NCBI GenBank assembly: GCA_020796225.1
Contig: CM036754.1
Span: 72,277,440-72,341,439 of the forward strand
Source: Arion vulgaris
Taxonomy: Eukaryota; Mollusca; Gastropoda; Stylommatophora; Arionidae
Direction of reading: 5' to 3'
Length of the DNA: 64,000 nt
The translations under genes were made by a program, and so were the position numbers. The notes under the pieces are model-generated. The model saw only the letters and a program-made list of their open reading frames with translations, was not told the origin of the DNA and did no database searches. This document shows, in pieces, positions 45,060 through 54,446 of this stretch (positions within the stretch are counted from its first letter, which is position 1; every line of letters begins with the position of its first letter).

Positions 45060-48000
45060 TCCCCCATGAGGCCATTACCTTGTAGTGGGGGGGGTTTAGT
45101 GCCTCAATGATCCAGAAAGTATCCCGGCAGGAACGTTCTGTTCCTGGAAGGGTTACCATGCTGGACAGGTCCAAGGTGAGAGGTCAGACTAAATGTGGCC
45201 TCCTGGTCCTCCAGGTTGGGGTTGGGGCGCAGCCAAACTCTGCCCCATAAAAAAAATGTTACAGAAACTTCAAAAAAAAGCCTCGATGTCCAGGGTTTCT
45301 TGAGACGAGTCCCACTGTCAGCATGAACAGTATGGGTGAAAGCGCAAGGAAGCCCATGCTGGGAATTCAAGTCTGCGGGATGTCAAAACTAAACCAAGAA
45401 TAGGATTCTGGAACGTCAGAACAATGTTCGAGACCACAAAGACATCACAGGTGGAAAAAAGAGATGCAACACTATAAATTACACATTCTAGGGGTCAACG
45501 AAAGTAGATGGACAGGCTTTGGACAGACGACAACTAGAAAGGAAACCATCTATACTCAGGAAGAGACGACGGGAATCATTCAGCAGGAGTTGCACTAATA
45601 ATAAGGAAAGGATTGAATAAACATTCTCTTAGAGTGGCCCCCGATTAATGAAAGATTGTTGAAAGCTCGATTTAATGGGAAACAAGGAAAGCTAACTATC
45701 ATTCAATGCTATGCACCCACTAACGAAGCTGAAGAAGAGGACAAAACACTTTTTTATAGAAGGTTACAGGAAATAGTGGACAAGGTTCCAGCTCAGGACG
45801 TTTTGTGCATAATGGGAGACCTAAACGCAAAATTTGGAAACAATAACAGACACAGAGAAGCAATAATGGGGAAAGGGGGATGTGGCACTGCAAATGAAAA
45901 TGGAGAAATGTTGAGAAATTTTTGTCTAGAAAACAGACGGAGGCACATTGTTTCCACACAGGACCATACACAAGTACACATGGATATCCCCAAATGGAAG
46001 AGATGAAACCAGATAGACCATTTTATGATCACAGCAAATGGCGAAAGACATTACTTGATGAAGGTGGAAAGAGGAGCTGACGTGGGCAGCACCACCATTG
46101 TCTTGCCATGATCAGGCTCAAACTCAAAAAAACATATATACAAGCCAAGACAAGAACAGAATATTTTTAATGTTAACCTATTAAAGACAGAGAGTTGCTA
46201 CAAAATATATAGTGGAACTAAGAACAGATTTCAAATCCTGTCAGAGCAGTCAGACACAACACCAACTGAAAGTATCCAAGAAAAATGGAAGGGATCAAAG
46301 GACATATAAAATAGTTAGCAGTAGGGGACTGGGAACCAGTAAAGGACAACATAAAGAGGGATAAGTGGCCAGACCTTAGAATACATCCAAAAGCGAAAGG
46401 AGAAAAAAACTCATCAATAGCATTAGATCAGAACGTCAAAAAGATAAGGCAAGAAAAGAATATACAGAACTAAACAAATGGTAAAAAGAAGTGCTAGAAC
46501 AGACAAGAGACAATTTATGGAAAAGACAGCAGAAATAGCAGAAAAGGCTGCCAAAGTACATGATCTGCACACACTGTACAAGATTACCAAACAATTATGG
46601 AGGTAAAAAAACACAATCATAACATGCCAGTCAGAAACAGTCTAGGACAACTGTTGACAACAGAGCAGGAGCAGGATATGGGATGGACATCCCACTTTGA
46701 AGATGTGCTAACAGACCTGATCCTGAACATCCACCGGATATCCCACCGGCCGCACAGGATATTGATATCAACCTCAAATTGCCAGAAAAGCAAGAAATAG
46801 TAAAAGCTATTGGGTCCCTGAGAAACAACAAAGCACCGGGAAATGATGAAATGACAGCAGAGCTTTCAAGATCGATCCCATCTTAGCTGCAAACATATTA
46901 GAGCCATTGTTTGCAGATATCTGGGAGAAAGAAGAATTGCCTAAGGATTGAACTAGGGGTACTGTGGTGAAAATCCACAAGAAAGGAGACCTAACAGATT
47001 GCAATAACTGGAGAGGAATCACGTTGCTTTAATCCTAAGTAAGATATTCTGCAAAATTGTCATAATGCGAATACAAGAAGCAGTAGACAAGTGTTTTGAA
47101 TGGAGCAAGCAGGATTTAGGAAAGGAAGAGGAACAAATGAACATATATTTACCCTGCGTAATATTTTAGAACAATGTAGCGAGGGCAAAAGGGCTATATA
47201 TCAATTCATAGATTTTGAAAAGGCATTCGACAGCGTCCACAGAGACAGCCAATGGAAGATACTGAGACAATACGGCGTACAGCAGAAGCTTGTCAACATC
47301 ATAGCCCTCTTCTATAAAGATTTCTCCTGCAACCTAAAGAATTCCAACAAAACATTCCGAGTAAAATCTGGTGTAAGACAGGGATGCGTAATGTCCTCTC
47401 TTTGTTTAGTATTACAATTGACTGGGTGCTAAAAAATGCCATAAAAAAACAAGCACCAAGAGGAATAAGATGGACCCCTTTCGAGATGCTTGAGGACCTG
47501 ACTTTGCAGACGATATAGCCCTGGTGTCACACAAATATGAACATATACAAGAGAAAAGTACAATATTTCACAGCACGGCAAAGACAGTAGGCCTCAAAAC
47601 AAACACAGGAAAAAAAAAATTATGACAAACAGTGAAATCCAACAACCAGTAATGTTAGAAAATGAAACACTGAAAAGGGTTGAGCAGTTTACATATCTTG
47701 GTAGCGTACTGACACCAAATGGTGGCACAGAGGAAGATATAAAATCACGTCTAAGTAAGGCCAGAACCGTTTTGCCAGAATGAAACCAGTATGGAAGTCC
47801 AAATTATAGGACCACAAAGCTTAAACTCTATAAAAGCATTGTTTTCCAGTTTTGCTCTACGATCGGAGTGTTGATGACCAAGGAGATACAGCAGGCTGTC
47901 GTTCCACCACTTTTCTTCGCAGAATTTTTGGGAATCTTTTGGCCAGTAAAAATATCCAATAACCAACTACTCCGAGACACAAGACAAGAGGCAATGAATG

Positions 48001-48340
48001 ACATACTCAAAAAGAAAAGATGGAAATGGCTCGGACATGTTATGAGAATGAGACAAGAAATGCCGGGAAGGATAGCCCTATTTGGGACACCAGAGGGAAG
48101 AAAAAGAAAGGCAGACCACGGACAACATGGGGGCCCATGATGGAAGAGGAACTGGACACCGCATCTCTGACGTGGGCTCTGCGCTGAAGGTTGCACAGGA
48201 CAGGAGAGCATGGAAAGTCCTTTCTGAAGCCCCATGTGTCACTAGGCATGACGGGATTAACTGTAACTGTAACAGTTCGAACATCGTGCGGACATTCCAG
48301 GTGAACCTGGAGATCTTCCGGGTTGAAAGAAGGTGAGTCG
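45060..48340 (+). mobile_element. Nearly full-length but broken LINE (endonuclease + RT)
   Basis: A 5' leader with GTTTAGTGCCTCAATGATCC and a run of domains on the plus strand. Endonuclease start (about 45395: RIGFWNVRTMFET, ILGVNESRWTGFGQTTTR); endonuclease middle in a 116-codon frame at 45656-46006 (IIQCYAPTNEAEEE, VLCIMGDLNAKFGNN, GDLN being a catalytic motif). Linker at 46260-46640; RT at 46800-47520 ([66 protein letters not shown]). Thumb with VEQFTYLGSVLTPNGGTEED (about 47690) and C-terminus [20 protein letters not shown] at 48010-48070. Frames are cut by many stops and frameshifts, so it is dead. RTE-like by overall layout. Confidence 0.9.
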
Positions 48341-48590
48341 GCAGCCCAATTTTCTTTCGAATTTCACTGGGTCGCTTCATGAGTCCCTCTATTTGGGGTC
48401 CTCTTTTTCCCTCGGGTGGCGAGCTTTGAATTTTTTTTTGTTGTGGTTTCTGTAGCTATCTGTGTTTTTACGGTGTGGGTAGCCAGCCCCACGACCAACC
48501 TCCTTAACGACTTTCGACATGCATGGCAGGTGACAGGTTATTTTACATCCCAATTTGGGCCCCGGTAACCGCTCGGGCGTGACTTGAGGT
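48330..48590 (-). mobile_element. SINE-like G3 (copy 1)
   Basis: Minus strand starts with the G-family head (CGCCCGAGCGGTTACCGGGG, CCCAAATTGGGATGTAAAAT, GCCATGCATGTCGAAAGTCG) but continues with a different body: GTGGGGCTGGCTACCCACAC, GATAGCTACAGAAACCACAA, AGCTCGCCACCCGAGGGAAA, GACTCATGAAGCGACCC. Same arrangement at 58733-58960. Confidence 0.75.
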
Positions 48591-49085
48591 GCGGTTCATA
48601 AATAGCGTTTTTCACCGACACTGTTATTTCTGTGGTCCACCTCACACGTTATAACGTTCCTAAACACTAACATAAACGTAGAGAAACTAGACAACGGAAT
48701 ATAATTGGAATTGATATATTCATAGCATCACTATAAGTTCTCATCGTTAGTAATAGAGAAACGTGTTACGAATATCAGAATCATTACACAGTAGCTCCGG
48801 CGACGATGCTGACTATTACCCCGAATTAGAAAGTCTAAGTAGCAAGATTCAGCCTGGATGGCAAAAAATTTAAAAAACCCTAGTCTTGATTAAACCCCGG
48901 AAAAGGGACCTACCAAGTCAGTAAAGTTGCAAGCATGAACATACTCTGTGACGTAGATCACACAAATGCTGTATCAAATGACTGCAAAATGATAGATAAT
49001 GAGTGAACAACGTTCAGGGTTAGAGAAACAAAAGATGTATGGGAATGAAAGATCACATAACTAAAGACTGGTCCGATCTAGAAGC
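48590..49085. other. Intergenic, no feature recognised
   Basis: AT-rich sequence of about 500 bp with no LINE, SINE or exon signature that I can identify. Confidence 0.5.
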
Positions 49086-50515
49086 TACACTGAAATAATA
49101 GCGTCACAGAAATGGGGATGAAGCCCCTACTTGGGGCGCATAACGGCCGAACGTACAGTCGCTCATATCACTTACAAATCACAAAGAGTGGTTTAATAAG
49201 TGATTGACATGCACATAACTGCCAAGTACAATCGCTCTTAAGCTCAGATCACTTACAAATCACAAAGGGGGGTTTAAATAGTGATTGACATGTCACATAA
49301 CTGGCCAAACACAATCGCTCTTAAGTCATATCACTTAAAATCACAAAGAGTGGTTTAATAAGTGATTGACATGTCACATAACCAAAACGTACAATCGTTT
49401 AAGCTCAGATCACTTACAAATCACAAAGAGTGGTTTAATAAGTGATTGACATGTCACATAACTGGCCAAACGTACAATCGCTCTTAAGCTCAGATCACTT
49501 ACAAATCACAAAGAGGTTTAAATGGGATTGACATGGAATAACGGGCCAAACGTACAATCGCTCTTAAGCTCAGATCACTTACAAATCACAAAGAGTGGTT
49601 TATCATGATTGACATGTCACATAACTGGCCAAACATACAATCACTCTTAAGCTGATATCACTTACAAATCACAAAGAGTGGTTTAATAAGTGATTGACAT
49701 GGCACATAACTGCCAAACGCCAATCGTTTGCTAATATCACTTACAAATCACAAAGAGTGGTTTAATAAGTGATTGACATGTAAATAACTGGCCAAACGTC
49801 AATCGCTCTTAAGCTCAGATCACTTTACAAATCACAAGAGGGTTAAATTGTGATTGACATGACATAATCAACGTAAATCGTTTTAAGCTCATATCACTTA
49901 CAAATCACAAAGAGTGGTTTAATATGATTGACATCAATAATCCAAACACACGTGCTCATATCACTTACAAATCACAAAGAGTGGTTTAATAAGTGATTGA
50001 CATGGCACATAACTGGCCAAGACAATCGCTCTTAAGCTCAGATCACTTACAAATCACAAAGGGGTGGTTAATAAGTGATTGACATGTCACATAAGTGGCC
50101 AAACGTACAATCGTTTAGCTCATATCACTTACAAATCACAAAGAGGGGTTTTAAATGGATTGACATGGCACATAACGCCAAACGTACAATCGCTCTTAAG
50201 CTCATATCACTTACAAATCACAAAGAGTGGTTTAATGGTGATTGAATGGACATAATGGCAAACGTAAATCGTTTTAAGTCAGATCCCCACAAATCACAAA
50301 GAGTGGTTTATGTGATTGACATGTCACATAAGTGGCCAACGTACAATCGTTTAAGCTCATATCACTTCAAATCACAAAGAGTGGTTTAATAAGTGATTGA
50401 CATGCACATAACTGCCAAACGTACAATCGCTTTTAGCTCATATCACTTACAAATCACAAAGAGTGGTTTAATAAGTGGTTGACATTGAACATTCGAAGAG
50501 GAAGAAGAAAGGATT
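49085..50515 (+). mobile_element. SINE-like G2 with its 3' half amplified (85 bp, about 17 units)
   Basis: Starts with the G2 segment GCGTCACAGAAATGGGGATG and ends with the G2 tail GTGGTTGACATTGAACATTC, GAAGAGGAAGAAGAAAGG. Between, the 85-bp unit CACATAACTGGCCAAACGTA, CAATCGCTCTTAAGCTCAGA, TCACTTACAAATCACAAAGA, GTGGTTTAATAAGTGATTGA repeats about 17 times. Single-copy G2 elements have this segment once (e.g. 62880-62960). Units carry many small deletions but the block CTTACAAATCACAAAGAG is kept in nearly all. Confidence 0.88.
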
Positions 50516-50910
50516 TAAACCAGTTTCAGTTGGTTATTATCTATTGTGTGCGTTGGAAACAAAATAACACCATAACGCCATATTTCCAGTTATAAAGTGT
50601 TTTTTATTTCTTATTTTTTGTTGTTGCTTTTAATATGAGAAATATTATACAAATATGAAACAAAATCATACATTAATACAAAACAATGTTATGTCACATA
50701 AAAAAAACAACTCAATCTATAGATAAGAAATTATATTCAATTAAAATTTTTATTAAAATAAATTCCCACAAACAAATCGAGTCCACATAAGTGTTCAGTT
50801 CTTAGTCCCAGCGACAGAGCACTTAACACTAGCTCCGACAGCGATTAATCTTAGTAGAAAATCTAGTACCTATTTTTTGATGGGTTAATTAGATTTGAGC
50901 AAAGTACTTC
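50515..50910. other. Intergenic, no feature recognised
   Basis: AT-rich, without repeat family or coding signature that I can name. Confidence 0.5.
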
Positions 50911-51220
50911 GGTGTTGCTTCTTATTCTTCTCCACCTTTCAGCTCCCAGCGGAGCACAGGTTTTCAACAAACTTCTTCCAGCTTTTTCTCTCTCTTGCCA
51001 TCCCTTCCAACTCTTTCCATGTTTTACCTATCCTTTTTAATATCAGCCTCCAGCCCCTCTTCTCCAGGTCTTTTGATCTTTCCATCCCCTTTCTCTGCGG
51101 GCTACTAAACAGTGTCTGTATTGCAATGCTTCCGGTCGGTCTTCTCAATGTATGTCCTATCCATCACCAGCGTCTCTTCTTGCGCTCTTTCTCCACTGGT
51201 AACTTCGTTGTTTGATTTCA
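50910..51220 (-). mobile_element. LINE-E 3' tail
   Basis: Minus strand: LRRPTGSIAIQTLFSSPQRK, then GWRLILKRIGKTWKELEGMA and RERKSWKKFVENLCSAGS. Same family as 55465-55775. Confidence 0.82.
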
Positions 51221-51239
51221 GAATTCTAACCGCTCTGCT

Positions 51240-51435
51240 ATAGCGACTGACGTTTTTGTATTATGAAGGTATAAAGGGTGGCAGACGTTCAGCTGGTGGA
51301 CAGAAACACGCTTTAAAGACACTCTTAAAGTGTCTCGGAAATGCTTCGATATAGACATCACGGGTTTGGGGAAACCTGGGGCCCAAATTCCAAATGTGGC
51401 GGTTAACAACACAAGAGGAACTTGCATAGCTGAGA
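51240..51435 (+). mobile_element. LINE fragment
   Basis: GGTGGACAGAAACACGCTTT, AAAGACACTCTTAAAGTGTC, GGAAATGCTTCGATATAGAC reads RFKDTLKVSRKCFDIDI, the 'RFKDxLKxxLKxxxID' motif of LINE pol C-termini. Confidence 0.55.
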
Positions 51436-51734
51436 ATGGTCGTCCCCCACCATGCAGTAGGATTGTGTTCTAGGATTGAATCTACAGTCAACTCGGCACA
51501 CACCAGAGAGTGCAGCTGCACACGTCAGACTGTTTTTCATCATCCTTGCGATGGATGGCTATTATTAAAGGTAATGGGAATTTCTAGGCTAGTCTACTCC
51601 GTCAACGATTTCTAAGACGGCTGAGTCACATGGAACGGATGAAAGATGCACGATTCCTATGATAAAAATCCGGGGAGTTGACATTTACACAAAACTCGTA
51701 CAGCTTTCGGGAAATTTTTTTCTCTAATAGGTCA

Positions 51735-52450
51735 ACTGTCCTGGTTCTGCATCGTTATGCTCAAATCATCCGTTACATCTTGAATCTATCTTCTCCGTGG
51801 TCTTCCTCTTCTCCTCTTTGTCGGAATGCTTTCTTCCATGATGGTCTTCTCCAACCCTTCGTGTCTTTTTATATGTCCAAAATATTCAATTTGAATTCTT
51901 ATTTGTAGCATCAGCCAATTTCCTTTGATTTTGAGTTCTTTCTGGATAGATCTATTTGTTTTCTTCTCTGTTCATGATAAACGAATGGTTCTTCTGTAAC
52001 ACATACATTCTTCTTTTTAAACGCCCCCATATCGACTTTCCTGTAAACTACTCTTTGGATTTTTGTGATCTGAGCCTAAGAGCAATTGTACAAGTTGTGT
52101 TTTGCCTACAAGTAGGCCAGCATACGATTTTTTTGACGCTTTTATTTACAGGTAGCTTCCTAGGCCCTATCGCAGACGCTCTATGACATGCCTTGTAGGT
52201 CGCAGGGCTATTCTTTGCTCCCAGTGACAGCACCATCACACGGGTTACTAGTATTCAAAGCATATGAGATTCTCCAACTTCCTGTTAAATGTCCATATTT
52301 CCAGCATGTTGCCGTGGAATATATATTCTAATCTTTTTTTTCCTTTGCTGTTCCATTCCATACTGATTTTAATTGTTGAATTTGGTTCTAAGTCTCTGCT
52401 TGTTCTTCTTTTTAATTTTCAATTCAATTTGGATCTCTTGTTGGCAGTGA
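51735..52450 (-). mobile_element. RTE/BovB-like LINE tail interrupted by G2
   Basis: 51735-52010 and 52240-52450 align with 8158-8620 (CTTGAATCTATCTTCTCCGT, TTTTGAGTTCTTTCTGGATA, CTTCCTGTTAAATGTCCATA). The G2 element lies at the point where the uninterrupted copy reads AACAATTATATTTAAAAGCA. Confidence 0.78.
52010..52240 (-). mobile_element. SINE-like G2 (minus copy)
   Basis: Complement shows GCAAAGAATAGCCCTGCGAC, CTACAAGGCATGTCATAGAG, CGTATGCTGGCCTACTTGTA, CAATTGCTCTTAGGCTCAGA, TCACAAAAATCCAAAGAG. Inserted into the RTE tail at 51735-52450. Confidence 0.78.
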
Positions 52451-52499
52451 GCAGAGGAGGCACAGGTTGGAAAATGAACATAAGGTGTTATAACTGCCA

Positions 52500-53275
52500 A
52501 CATACTTTCTTCTCTCTATCTGCTGTTTAACTTGATTGATCATAGACCCCCAACCAAGTCTGCCAAGTCTTCCTATCTCTATATCTCATGCAGTTCCCTC
52601 CAACTCTTCTTTATATTATTGATATCTGCCTAAATATCGCTCCATGTATTTGCCCCCTCTTTTGCTGTCCCTCTGGTTCCAGGAGAGGGCCCCTTTTTTG
52701 CCAACTACTTAGTTTGTTCTTTCGTCCAAAGGCGTCACATAGGGTAGAGGTTTTAGCTCTCCATGTGATGCGGTTCTTTGCTAGCAGTTGGAGATCTTGT
52801 TTGGGTTTTCATATCATGGTCATCACAATAGTTTACTTTCTTGTTGGATGGTTCTTTGAAGAGTGGTCTTTGGTCTTCCACGTTTTCTTTTCCAACTGGT
52901 GACCCACATGGACTTGTCGATTTTTTCGATCTAAAAACATGACCTAAATATTTCCACCTTCGTTTTCTTATAATATTTGATACGGGTTGTTTATTTCTTT
53001 CATCGTGTCTCCGTTGTTTGACACTTTACTACCCAAATATGTAAAATGTTCAACTTTCTCCAGTGTTTGGCCATTTATTACGATGTTGTCGGTCGAGTTT
53101 GTGAGGTCCATAATTTTGGTCTTGGGAGAATTAATCTGGAGACCAACCTGTTCTGCAAGAGTGCAAAGATTACTCGTTAGTTTGTGGGTTGTTTTTGTGG
53201 TTGAATTCAATATGGTCCGTCATGGAAAGTCAAGATCAAATAGTCTGCTGTTATTAAGGCATTTGATGCCTAGTT
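52500..53275 (-). mobile_element. LINE fragment, RT thumb joined to C-terminus
   Basis: Minus strand 53210-52968 reads LTSNLCTLAEQVGLQINSPK, TKIMDLTNSTDNIVINGQTL, VEHFTYLGSKVSNNGDTMKE. Immediately afterwards (52970-52860) comes ILRKRRWKYLGHVF, SKKSTSPCG, so the intervening 100 or so codons are deleted. 52500-52690 holds the block shared with 13675 and 44525. Confidence 0.8.
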
Positions 53276-53334
53276 GATCATCTTGGGTGTATTTGCCAAC
53301 ATACTAATGAATTACAATTGTCTTGAATAGAAGA

Positions 53335-53600
53335 AAGGGGTCAAAGTAGCATATATGTTAGGTGTTCACCTCTCGTTACAAAGTAGCATATATGTTAGGT
53401 GTTCACCTCTCGTTACAAAGTAGCATATATGTTAGGTGTTCACCTCTCGTTACAAAGTAGCATATATGTTAGGTGTTCATTTTTCGTTACAAAGTAGCAT
53501 ATATATGTAGTTTCACCTCGTTACAAAGAGTATATGTTACGTGTTCACCTCTCGTTACAAAGTAGCATATATGTTAGGTGTTCACCTCCCCGTTACAAAG
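53335..53600. repeat. 37-bp minisatellite from the SINE-3 head, 7 units
   Basis: Unit AAAGTAGCATATATGTTAGG plus TGTTCACCTCTCGTTAC. It aligns to the SINE-3 tRNA-like head, which in the copy at 29990-30060 (minus strand) reads GTAGCGTAGAGGCTATGTGC, TCGCCTCTCGTGGTAAAGG. The array runs straight into the SINE-3 body at 53601. Confidence 0.9.
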
Positions 53601-53964
53601 GTACTTGTTAGCTCCCCAGGGGCCATCGGATATTTATCCAGATATCCCTGATCAGAATGTAAATGAGATCGAGTGTCTAGTCCTATCGGAGAAGGATAAT
53701 AAACATTTTCAAGTTGAGCACGTAAAAGAACCCTTGGCAGTTTAAAATCGAGAAGAGCAGGCTGGGAAAATCGCTCCCGGACAAAATACTTTAGAAAGAT
53801 TAAAAATAAAATTTCATACAACATTTTTTCACCATATTCTAAATTACATCATTACATCGGGGACCCTCGTCGGTGCCACAGAGTTCGTGCACTACCGCTG
53901 AGATCTTCCGTAAGAAAAAAATCGAAGCGCACATGGTTACTCACCAGCACATTGATGATGATTT

Positions 53965-53965
<1 letters not shown>
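53601..53965 (+). mobile_element. SINE-3 body (head amplified upstream)
   Basis: CAGATATCCCTGATCAGAAT, AATGAGATCGAGTGTCTAGT, CCTTGGCAGTTTAAAATCGA, GAAGAGCAGGCTGGG, ACAGAGTTCGTGCACTACCG. Followed by (AATC)n. Confidence 0.83.
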
Positions 53966-54031
<66 letters not shown>

Positions 54032-54035
54032 TAGC
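53966..54035. repeat. (AATC)n tail of SINE-3
   Basis: About 16 AATC units directly after the SINE-3 3' end; same tail after the copy at 59925-60062. Confidence 0.92.
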
Positions 54036-54215
54036 TATTCGATCAATCAGTGTAAATAGTCAATAAAATAGCAATATACTAATGAACTACCAATGTTTTG
54101 AATGGAAGTAATCAAGAAAATGGTAAGAAAACAAAATAAATACTGTTATGTTGTTACACACAGAACAAGTTAGCAAAAATAAAACCAAAATAAACAAACA
54201 GCAAACACGAGATTA

Positions 54216-54446
54216 CTAATGTCTTCCACAGAAGTAACCAGTAAAAAAGTTAGTAATTTGTGCGTTAAGATATGGATGAGATTCACTGTTTTGTGTTGCG
54301 ATGGTCATTTCGCCTGTAGGAATGTAGAAAATTCTGTCTCTCATATCTTTAAATGTCTCATATTGAATGTTTGTATAGACGTTTCGTAGAGTGTCTCCCA
54401 TGTGGTAGGACGAGCGTGCCCCAAACCACCAAACAACATGAGGACT
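54216..54446 (-). CDS. NXPE-like last exon
   Basis: 76 codons plus stop, acceptor CCACAG. SPHVVWWFGARSSYHMGDTL, RNVYTNIQYETFKDM, DRIFYIPTGEMTIATQ, SESHPYLNAQITNFFTGYFC then GRH. The GRH-stop C-terminus and the HP motif fit the end of NXPE proteins. I see no clear AATAAA on the minus strand just downstream. Confidence 0.85.
   Translation of the reverse strand, partial: SPHVVWWFGARSSYHMGDTLRNVYTNIQYETFKDMRDRIFYIPTGEMTIATQNSESHPYLNAQITNFFTGYFCGRH

Noticed and set aside
45656..47432. Host gene with endonuclease/exonuclease or RT domain
   Set aside because: Domains, order and broken frames are those of a LINE; such fragments are often misnamed as host genes.
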